A DNA stretch of 5,742 nucleotides from Flavobacteriales bacterium UBA7690 (lineage in GTDB: Bacteria > Bacteroidota > Bacteroidia > Flavobacteriales_F > PHOS-HE28), in assembly GCA_002482775.1 (NCBI GenBank), contig DLGQ01000021.1, positions 1-5,742 on the forward strand, in the 5' to 3' direction. Under the pieces are notes generated by a model. It saw nothing but the letters and a program-made list of their open reading frames with translations, was not told the DNA's origin and made no database searches. Both the position numbers and the translations under genes were made by a program. Below, piece after piece: positions 1 through 5,106 of the stretch. Each line of letters begins with the position of its first letter. Positions within the stretch are counted from its first letter, which is position 1.

Positions 1-1
1 C

Positions 2-502
2 CGCAACATCATGTCGGTCAACGCGCTGGTCAGCGCCGTCTTCCTCGCCGCCTGCGCGCTGTTCACCATCTCGACGCCGTTGCTGCTGATCGTCATCATC
101 CTGATCGTCGGCGGCTTCTTCCGCTCGTTGCAGTTCACGGCGCTCAACACGCTGGCCTATGCCGATATCGAACCCGCGAAGATGAGCCGCGCCACCACGC
201 TGGTCAGCGTGGCGCAGCAATTGTCGGTGTCGGCCGGCGTCGCCGTCGGCGCATTCTCGGTGGAAGCGACCATGGCGTGGACCGGCGCCAGCGAACTCAC
301 CGCCCAGGAATTCGGCCCGGCCTTCGTCGTGGTCGGCATTTTCGCCGCGCTGTCGGGCTGGTTCTTTTTCCGGATGCCGGTCGACGCCGGCCACCAAATT
401 TCGGGCCGTCACGTTGTCGTTGTCACACCACCGCGCGAGGCCGAGGCGGAGGAAGCCGCCGCCACCGAAACCGCCACCGCGCGCGACCAGAAGCTCGGCT
501 GA
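2..502 (+). CDS. MFS transporter, DHA2 (EmrB/QacA-like) family, C-terminal part
   Basis: This is the C-terminal 166 residues of an inner-membrane drug:H+ antiporter-type transporter; the frame is open to the left edge, so the start lies outside the window. At least four strongly hydrophobic stretches are visible, including SVNALVSAVFLAACALF, LLLIVIILIVGGFF and FVVVGIFAALSGWFFF. Between them is a FRSLQFTALNTLAYADI segment followed by a QQLSVSAGVAVGA helix, which is the pattern of the last helices of 14-helix DHA2 exporters. The protein ends in a hydrophilic Ala/Glu-rich tail (PREAEAEEAAATETATA), probably cytoplasmic and disordered. The substrate cannot be read from this part; efflux of toxic compounds is the family's usual role. 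The next gene starts 71 bases downstream on the same strand. Codon use and CpG density match the two following genes and differ clearly from everything after about 1980. Confidence 0.88.
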   Translation, partial: RNIMSVNALVSAVFLAACALFTISTPLLLIVIILIVGGFFRSLQFTALNTLAYADIEPAKMSRATTLVSVAQQLSVSAGVAVGAFSVEATMAWTGASELTAQEFGPAFVVVGIFAALSGWFFFRMPVDAGHQISGRHVVVVTPPREAEAEEAAATETATARDQKLG

Positions 503-573
503 TCCGAACGCTGTTGCAGCCAGGCGGACAGCGTGGTTTGCTGATGCCGGGCTGATCGCACGGAGACGCAGAC

Positions 574-1395
574 ATGTCGCGGCTATGGTGCATCGTTGCC
601 AGCCTGACCATCGCGCTCGGCCTCGCACAGACGAATGCCGCCGAGCGCCCGCCGGCGAGCCAGTGCCTCGCGATGGCGCAGACGCTCCCCCGTGTGATCT
701 TTGCCAGCATCCGCACCGCCGCGCGCGCCGATGAAGTGACCATCCGCTATGCCGGACATGCGACCTACGTGATCGAGACGCCGGACGGGGTCCGCGTCGC
801 CACCGACTATACCGGCACCTACGACACCGGCGGCCTGCCCGACGTCGTCACCATGAACCGGGCGCATTCGACGCATTACACGCTCAATCCCGACCCACGC
901 ATCACATACGTGCTGCATGGCTGGGGCGAGCGGGGCGAAGCGGCAAACCACGCGCTGACCGTTCGCGACGTTTTCATCCGCAACGTGCCCACCGACATCC
1001 GCCGGTCGATCTACGAGGACGGCGCCAACGTCGCGATGCTTCGCAACGGCAATTCGATCTTCATTTTCGAGGTGGCGGGCCTGTGCATCGGCCATCTCGG
1101 CCACCTGCATCACCCGCTCGACGACAGCCACATCGCCGCCATCGGCCGGCTCGATATCGTCATGGTGCCGATCGACGGCACCTACACCATGTCGCTCAGC
1201 GGGATGTCGGACATCGTGCGGCGGTTGCGCGCGTCCGTCGTGCTGCCGATGCATCGCTTCGGCACGCCGTTGTCCGATCTGCTCGACCGTCTGCGCGGCC
1301 AGTTCGCCATCGACCGCCGCGGCGAGCCCTCGTTTACGATTTCCGCGGGCAGCCTGCCGAAAACGCCGACGGTGATCGTGCTGAGCGGCGTATAG
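574..1395 (+). CDS. Exported MBL-fold (UlaG-like) metallo-hydrolase with degenerate metal motif
   Basis: A 273-residue protein of the metallo-beta-lactamase superfamily, COG2220/UlaG-like branch. Residues 1-22 form a signal peptide (MSRLW, a hydrophobic core, then ending near TNAAERP), so it probably acts in the periplasm. The fold is recognised from the GHATYVIETPDGVRVATDYT strand pair at 61-80, the start of the metal loop near 91-101, IGHLGHLHH at 172-180 and VVLPMHRFG at 222-230. The usual HxHxDH motif aligns with R96-A97-H98-S99-T100-H101, so the first His is Arg and the Asp is Thr. The bridging Asp of the usual HxGD segment aligns with H177. H227 fits the last conserved His. The protein may bind metal in a different way or be inactive; the substrate is unknown. 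ATG 574 is preceded by GGAG at 562-565 at good spacing. The amidohydrolase gene follows after 73 bases and may be co-transcribed. Confidence 0.8.
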   Translation: MSRLWCIVASLTIALGLAQTNAAERPPASQCLAMAQTLPRVIFASIRTAARADEVTIRYAGHATYVIETPDGVRVATDYTGTYDTGGLPDVVTMNRAHSTHYTLNPDPRITYVLHGWGERGEAANHALTVRDVFIRNVPTDIRRSIYEDGANVAMLRNGNSIFIFEVAGLCIGHLGHLHHPLDDSHIAAIGRLDIVMVPIDGTYTMSLSGMSDIVRRLRASVVLPMHRFGTPLSDLLDRLRGQFAIDRRGEPSFTISAGSLPKTPTVIVLSGV

Positions 1396-1457
1396 ATGCG
1401 GCGACGCGAGACTTGACTTGCGACGACCCTCGCGGCGAGAACGAAGCCGTCGATGAT

Positions 1458-1464
1458 GGGAGGG
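1458..1464 (+). promoter_or_regulatory. Shine-Dalgarno-like site for the amidohydrolase start
   Basis: GGGAGGG lies 4 bases before ATG 1469. The spacing is short, but the purine run is strong and supports this start, which also gives a Tat signal peptide with a long n-region. Genes to the right of about 1980 have no such site, in line with the different origin of the two halves. Confidence 0.5.
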
Positions 1465-1468
1465 CCGG

Positions 1469-2920
1469 ATGCTGATCTGCACGCCTGTGACGAACGATAC
1501 GGAAGCCCGCTATTCCTGCGCTTGCCATAGCCCCGCCTTCGCGCGGTTGAACGCGGCGATCGAGCAACGGCTGTCGCGGCGCTCGTTTCTGGCCGGCGCC
1601 GGCGCGCTCGGTGCGCTGGCGCTGTCCCCGAAAGGGACGATGGCCGCCGTGCCACCCGCGCCGACCGCGCCTGTCGTCTTCAGCAATGTCCGGATCTTCG
1701 ACGGCAAATCGGCGAGCCTGATCGCCGGCCGCAACCTGCTCGTCGAGGGCAACCGGATCAAGGCCATCGCAGCGGCCGGAGAACGCCCGCCCGAGGGCGC
1801 GAAGATCATCGACGGCGGCGGCCGCACGCTGATGCCCGGCCTGATCGACGCGCACTGGCACGCGCTGATGTGCGCGATCCCCGAAATGGTCGCTCTCACC
1901 GCCGACGTTCCCTATGTCCATCTGGTCGCGGCGCAGGAAGCCGAACGCACCCTGATGCGCGGCTTCACCACGGTGCGCGATGCGGGTGGACCCACGCTGG
2001 GGCTGAAGATGGCCGTGGACCAGGGCCTGCTGAAGGGGCCACGCATCTACGCCAGCGGGGCCATGGTGTCGCAGACAGGTGGGCACGGCGACTTCCGCAT
2101 GCCGCACGAGATCGTGGATGGTTGCTGCGCCTCGCCTGCGCTGGTGGAGAAGGAGGGCATCGCCATGATCGCCGATGGGCCCGATGCCGTGCGGCAGCGC
2201 GTGCGCGAGCAACTGGCGCTGGGGGCGGCGCAGATCAAGCTGATGGCCGGTGGGGGCGTCTCATCCATGTACGACCCGATCGATGTGACGCAGTACAGCC
2301 CAGAGGAATTCAAGGTGGCGGTGGAAGCGGCCGAGAACTGGGGCACCTACGTGACCGTGCATGCCTACACGCCACGGGCCATCCGCTTCGCCATCGAGAA
2401 CGGGGTGAAGTGCATCGAGCACGGGCAGCTGGCCGATGAGGAGGTGGTGAAGTTGATGGCGGCCAAGGGCGTGTGGTGGAGCCTGCAGCCCTTCCTGGAC
2501 GATGAGTACGCCAACCCCAAGACGGGCGAGTCGCGCAAGAAGCAGTTGCTGGTGGCCGAAGGCACCGACCGCGCCTATGCGCTGGCGAAGAAGTACAAGG
2601 TGAAGACCGGCTGGGGCACCGATGTGTTGCACAGCCCGAACGGCGGCGCGAGCCAGGGTGCACATCTGGTGAAGATGACACGCTGGTACACCCCCTTCGA
2701 GGTGCTGAAGATGGCCACGGCGGACAACGGCGAATTGATGAAGCTCTCCGGCGAGCGCGACCCCTACCCCGGCAAGCTGGGCGTGATAGAGCCCGGCGCC
2801 TGGGCCGATCTGCTGCTGGTGAACGGCGACCCGCTTAGTAACCTGGAGCTACTGGCCGATCCCGAGCGCAACCTCACGGTGATCATCAAGAACGGCGAGG
2901 TGGTGAAGGACATCCGGTAG
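1469..2920 (+). CDS. Tat-exported metal-dependent amidohydrolase (COG1228 type), apparently chimeric
   Basis: A 483-residue amidohydrolase of the imidazolonepropionase/Xaa-Pro-dipeptidase-like group. The N-terminus carries a twin-arginine motif, S36-R-R-S-F-L-A, followed by a small hydrophobic Ala/Gly/Leu stretch, so export of the folded protein is expected. The metal site is complete: H129 and H131 in IDAHWH, K257 (the carboxylated lysine in QIKLMAGGG), H298 in VTVHAY, H318 in CIEHG and D385 in GWGTD. The C-terminal GAWADLLLVNGDPL block is also typical. Related enzymes act on dipeptides or other amides, but the substrate here cannot be assigned. Base use changes within the gene near 1980 (residue about 171): before it valine is GTC 7, GTG 3, GTT 1, and after it GTG 25, GTC 1; CpG falls from about 10 per 60 bases to mostly 3-7. 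The first third looks alphaproteobacterial and the rest Bacteroidota-like. The frame is unbroken, but the protein may not exist in any one organism. Confidence 0.85.
   Translation: MLICTPVTNDTEARYSCACHSPAFARLNAAIEQRLSRRSFLAGAGALGALALSPKGTMAAVPPAPTAPVVFSNVRIFDGKSASLIAGRNLLVEGNRIKAIAAAGERPPEGAKIIDGGGRTLMPGLIDAHWHALMCAIPEMVALTADVPYVHLVAAQEAERTLMRGFTTVRDAGGPTLGLKMAVDQGLLKGPRIYASGAMVSQTGGHGDFRMPHEIVDGCCASPALVEKEGIAMIADGPDAVRQRVREQLALGAAQIKLMAGGGVSSMYDPIDVTQYSPEEFKVAVEAAENWGTYVTVHAYTPRAIRFAIENGVKCIEHGQLADEEVVKLMAAKGVWWSLQPFLDDEYANPKTGESRKKQLLVAEGTDRAYALAKKYKVKTGWGTDVLHSPNGGASQGAHLVKMTRWYTPFEVLKMATADNGELMKLSGERDPYPGKLGVIEPGAWADLLLVNGDPLSNLELLADPERNLTVIIKNGEVVKDIR
1927..2015. other. Composition breakpoint, probable join of two genomes
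   Basis: The last GTC valine codon of the left style is at 1925-1927, and the first of the uniform GTG run is at residue 183 (2015-2017). CpG counts in the three 60-base blocks 1801-1980 are 10, 9 and 10, then 3 in 1981-2040. The most likely join is near 1950-1990, within the codons for the family's conserved RGFTTVRDAGG block, where unrelated species can share near-identical DNA. The join is in frame. Confidence 0.75.
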
Positions 2921-2980
2921 GGCTGTCCGGTAAGGGCGAGAGGCTGAGGCCGCGCATGAAGCCGAACCGGCAGATGGGGC

Positions 2981-3008
2981 GGTACGTCCGCACCCTGCCG
3001 CACGTACC
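2981..3008. repeat. Perfect inverted repeat, 7-base arms
   Basis: GGTACGT at 2981-2987 is repeated as its reverse complement ACGTACC at 3002-3008, with 14 bases between. It lies 60 bases after the amidohydrolase stop codon. No T-tract follows, so it is not a standard intrinsic terminator; an RNA hairpin or a protein-binding site are both possible, and chance is not excluded. Confidence 0.4.
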
Positions 3009-3097
3009 CGTTGCGCCGCCGCCCAGCGCTTCGATGGGGCTGTACGACCGGGCGCGCACTCGCAGGCCCATACGGTCCGTGATGTGCATGAGCCCCC

Positions 3098-3113
3098 AGC
3101 CCCGCAGCGGGCT
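3098..3113 (-). terminator. Small GC hairpin directly after an antisense stop codon
   Basis: AGCCC (3098-3102) pairs with GGGCT (3109-3113) around a 6-base loop. On the minus strand it begins on the base after the TAG at 3116-3114 of the short antisense frame, where Bacteroidota genes often have a hairpin. The stem is only 5 pairs and no U-tract is evident, so the call is weak. Confidence 0.25.
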
Positions 3114-3236
3114 CTAGTCCATGGTCATTCCACAGTTCACGGAGGCAGTGCTACCACCAGGTCCGTAGCCCGGGGCTTCGACCAGATGCACCTTGGGTGG
3201 GTAGCCTTGGGCTGACCCGGGTGTGGCTTGTTGCAC
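3114..3236 (-). CDS. Possible small ORF or gene 3' remnant, unknown
   Basis: The minus-strand frame ending in TAG at 3116-3114 is open back to a TAG near 3313 and reads like a real protein C-terminus: rich in Gly, Pro, Ser and Thr, with YPPKVHLVEAPGYGPGGS near the end and a final NCGMTMD. There is no ATG upstream in frame; the earliest clear alternative start is GTG at 3236, giving 40 residues. No signal peptide or known domain is visible. A small hairpin follows the stop immediately. It may be the tail of a gene whose 5' part has been lost, a short peptide gene, or a chance frame. Confidence 0.25.
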   Translation of the reverse strand: MQQATPGSAQGYPPKVHLVEAPGYGPGGSTASVNCGMTMD

Positions 3237-3304
3237 GTAGGCACAGGCTATGCGAAGTGTGGTAGGTGGATACCGCAGCCAAGACTTTGCATGTATGTGC
3301 TGCG

Positions 3305-3333
3305 TTGAACCCTACGGTGATGGCAGATCTTTG
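3305..3333 (+). promoter_or_regulatory. Candidate Bacteroidota-type promoter for the DUF4249 gene
   Basis: GATCTTTG (3326-3333) matches the Bacteroidota -7 consensus TAnnTTTG at all fixed positions except the first, and a TTG (3305-3307) lies 18 bases upstream as the -33 element. Transcription would start about 10 bases before ATG 3352, leaving a very short leader without a Shine-Dalgarno site. Both motifs are short, so this is suggestive only. Confidence 0.35.
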
Positions 3334-3351
3334 TCACACCCTGTTCCACGC

Positions 3352-4260
3352 ATGCTCCGCACCGCACTTCCTCTCCTCTTGCTGGCAACCGCACTCTCGG
3401 CATGCGAGAAGGAGATCACGGTGGAACTTCCCGTGGAGCCACCGCAGCTGGTGGTGGAAGGCTTCATCGAACCGGGCCTTCCGCCGTTCGTGATGCTTAC
3501 GCGCACCCAGGGCTACTTCGAGGGGTTGGATCCCGCCACGTTGGCCGGCGTTTACGTGCGCGATGCGTTGGTGTCCGTGGACCGCGGCGATGGGCCCGTG
3601 GTGCTGGATCAGTTGTGTACCGCCTCTTTGTCGGAAGAGCAACGCGCGCTGATCGTCACCATCACGGGCTTGGATCCTGACCTGGTAGCGCTGATTGATA
3701 TCTGCATCTACACCACGGCCAACACAGCGCTGTTCGGCGAGGTGGGCCGCACGTACCGCCTGCGCATCGAGAGCGGCACCGAGGTGTTGACCAGTACCAC
3801 CCGCATACCCGCACCGGTGCCGCTGGATTCGCTGTGGTTCGAACGGCGCAGGCTTACCGCGGACGATGATTCCGTGGGTTTCCTCTGGGGGCGCATCGAA
3901 GATCCCGTAGGGCTGGGTAATGCCTACCGCTGGTACGACCGGCGCATCTCCACCCGCTCGGGCGAAGACGACCAGGTGGTGTACGGCAGCGGCGCGAACA
4001 ACACCTTCATCGATCGGTATTTCGATGGCGGCACCTACCAGTTCAACGTGAACGGCTTCCGCTTCCCGGGCGATACGGTGGTGGTGCGCTTCATCAGCAT
4101 CGGCGAAACGGAATACCGCTTCTACCGCAGCTACGAAGCCAACGTGGCCAGCGGCGGCGACCTGCTGGGCACACCGCAGAACGCCACATCCAACATCCAA
4201 GGTGGGCTGGGCATCTGGGCCGGCTGGGGCGTGTATACGGATACGGTGGTGTGCGAGTGA
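3352..4260 (+). CDS. DUF4249 domain lipoprotein
   Basis: A 302-residue outer-membrane lipoprotein of the DUF4249 family, which is largely confined to Bacteroidota. ATG 3352 is chosen over the longer frame from 3250 because it places a clean lipoprotein signal at the N-terminus: MLRTA, a Leu-rich core, then the lipobox L15-S16-A17-C18. The mature protein begins CEKEITVELP and continues with PQLVVEGFIEPGLPPFVMLT (31-50), the family's hallmark first strand pair, then a long beta-rich sequence with GRTYRLRIESG and RIPAPVPLDSLWF segments. Acidic/lysine residues just after the lipid-bearing Cys are compatible with surface display. DUF4249 genes usually follow a TonB-dependent receptor with a carboxypeptidase-like domain and are thought to be its partner, but none is seen here. 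The gene stands alone and converges with the minus-strand genes to its right. No Shine-Dalgarno precedes it, as usual for the phylum. Confidence 0.85.
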   Translation: MLRTALPLLLLATALSACEKEITVELPVEPPQLVVEGFIEPGLPPFVMLTRTQGYFEGLDPATLAGVYVRDALVSVDRGDGPVVLDQLCTASLSEEQRALIVTITGLDPDLVALIDICIYTTANTALFGEVGRTYRLRIESGTEVLTSTTRIPAPVPLDSLWFERRRLTADDDSVGFLWGRIEDPVGLGNAYRWYDRRISTRSGEDDQVVYGSGANNTFIDRYFDGGTYQFNVNGFRFPGDTVVVRFISIGETEYRFYRSYEANVASGGDLLGTPQNATSNIQGGLGIWAGWGVYTDTVVCE

Positions 4261-4281
4261 GGGGGACAAGGCGCACCATTA

Positions 4282-4386
4282 TCAGAGCGCGTTCTTGTTC
4301 AGCTTCGGGTAGTGGCTCGTGCGCTTGGTCAACCCAGAGGCCCATTTCACATCTTCCTTTCGAGCTATGTCGGTAATGTTCGAACC
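4282..4386 (-). pseudogene. Possible 3' remnant of an unknown gene
   Basis: In the gap between two convergent genes, the minus strand has a 34-codon open frame between TGA at 4389-4387 and TGA at 4284-4282. It has no ATG, but its composition is that of a natural, basic C-terminus: NITDIARKEDVKW followed by a lysine-rich tail ending YPKLNKNAL. It is out of frame with the hypothetical gene just upstream, whose stop is 8 bases before it. It could be the decayed end of another gene, a frameshifted extension of that gene, or chance. The family is not recognised. Confidence 0.25.
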
Positions 4387-4396
4387 TCAGGGATCA

Positions 4397-4855
4397 CTAA
4401 GGGTAATTCACTTGTTCGATGCGGTGTGTTCCAATATCATACATCACGCTCCACCAACAATCGGGGTGCGCCTCCGACGAATAGTCGATCACATCCCACT
4501 CAACATTCCCTGCGCATCGCACGAAGACCAGTTCGGCAAGGATCTTTCGGTCACCCGTCGCATCCACGTGACCGAAGTACCGCCGTTTGAACCATCCTAA
4601 ACTGTATTCCAGTGGATGGGTTCGATCAAGCACCTTCCTTTCATATCCGATGCCTTTGGCGGTCAACATTTCCAGATGCCGAAGTAGCTGGTCCTCGAAG
4701 GCGGCCAACTCCGTTCCGCTCGGCTGGAAGGAACGAAGTGGATAGCGAGGGTCCATGGCAAACACTTTACGGAACTCCTTCGCAGGAACAGGACCCGGAC
4801 CATCGGCTCTGCAACATACAAGCAGCAGTATCACGTGCAGGAATGCGGGGCGCAT
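4397..4855 (-). CDS. Hypothetical exported protein
   Basis: A 152-residue protein of no family I recognise. The N-terminus is a short signal-like segment, MRPAFLHVILLLVCC, with Cys 14 and Cys 15 after the hydrophobic core. Neither has a canonical small residue before it, so lipidation is possible but atypical. The mature part has an acidic, Leu-rich predicted helix (about 46-66, GTELAAFEDQLLRHLEML), then charged strands with WFKRRYFGHVD near 88-98 and two further Cys (113 and 133) in FVRCAGN and HPDCWW that could pair if exported. Its ATG lies 12 bases after the stop of the CWC gene on the same strand, so it is probably the last gene of that unit. No Shine-Dalgarno is seen. Its DNA looks noticeably more AT-rich than the flanking genes, which could mean relaxed constraint or recent acquisition. 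Confidence 0.65.
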   Translation of the reverse strand: MRPAFLHVILLLVCCRADGPGPVPAKEFRKVFAMDPRYPLRSFQPSGTELAAFEDQLLRHLEMLTAKGIGYERKVLDRTHPLEYSLGWFKRRYFGHVDATGDRKILAELVFVRCAGNVEWDVIDYSSEAHPDCWWSVMYDIGTHRIEQVNYP

Positions 4856-4867
4856 AGCTACACGAAC

Positions 4868-5098
4868 CTAATACTTCGCGTTCCGATCACCGGGATAGCC
4901 CAGCGAACGCTCCTCGATCTTTATAGCTGCCTCAGCCAAGCACTTCCCGCACAAACAGTCCGCATACCGCTCGGCGAGACGCAGGCGCTGGCCCGCATCC
5001 AACTTCACCACAGCGCAATGGCATTCCTGTATGTTGCCTTGCTTGCAGAGGAAGGGTCCGCCGCAACGTGGGCAGCGTTTCTCTTCGTGTTCGGGCAT
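4868..5098 (-). CDS. Cysteine-rich CWC family protein
   Basis: A 76-residue soluble protein of the cysteine-rich CWC family, common in Bacteroidota and Proteobacteria. Eight cysteines occur in the family's arrangement: C9-P-R-C12, C18, C26-H-C28 and C48-L-C50-G-K-C53. They suggest a small metal-binding (probably zinc) module, although no biochemical function is established. The C-terminal 20 or so residues are charged and probably flexible. ATG 5098 is preferred because MPEHEEKRCPRC matches the normal family beginning. A GTG at 5110 in the same frame would add four residues and overlap the TGA of the preceding gene. It lies 8 bases after the DUF5074/YncE-like gene and 12 bases before the hypothetical gene, so the three are very likely one transcript. 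No signal peptide is present, so it is cytoplasmic, unlike its two neighbours. Confidence 0.85.
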   Translation of the reverse strand: MPEHEEKRCPRCGGPFLCKQGNIQECHCAVVKLDAGQRLRLAERYADCLCGKCLAEAAIKIEERSLGYPGDRNAKY

Positions 5099-5106
5099 GG
5101 CAAAGT

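Larger units (their letters stand above)
2921..3351. other. Intergenic region without a clear full-length gene
   Basis: The 431 bases between the amidohydrolase and the lipoprotein start hold no convincing complete gene on either strand. Short frames are present: a + strand one of 53 codons (2956-3117), Arg/Pro-rich, and minus-strand ones, none with a recognisable domain. Items listed separately are an inverted repeat (2981-3008), a hairpin (3098-3113), an antisense C-terminus-like frame ending at 3114, and a candidate promoter (3305-3333). The long spacer may contain decayed coding sequence. Confidence 0.55.

Noticed and set aside
583..1482. Long 299-codon minus-strand open frame opposite the MBL-fold gene
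   Set aside because: Its translation is Arg/His/Ala-rich low-complexity sequence with no fold signature, as expected for the reverse of a high-GC coding gene. The + strand frame has a signal peptide and recognisable motifs.
1469..2920. Reading the amidohydrolase as evidence for a natural operon linking the left and right halves
   Set aside because: The composition break inside the gene makes the linkage doubtful, so no joint function is claimed.
2921..2942. Possible terminator hairpin right after the amidohydrolase stop (GGACA/TGTCC)
   Set aside because: Five pairs with an 11-base loop overlapping the last codons and no T-run; too weak to list.
2956..3117. 53-codon + strand frame after the amidohydrolase
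   Set aside because: Arg/Pro-rich translation with no recognisable motif and no ribosome-binding site; frames this long are expected by chance at this GC content.
3250..3351. N-terminal extension of the DUF4249 frame by 34 codons
   Set aside because: It would bury the lipoprotein signal peptide behind a hydrophilic Cys-containing leader and overlap the candidate promoter. ATG 3352 gives a normal lipoprotein start.
3334..4269. 311-codon minus-strand frame opposite the DUF4249 gene
   Set aside because: Shadow frame: rich in His, Ala and Arg without domain pattern, whereas the + strand has a lipobox and DUF4249 hallmarks.
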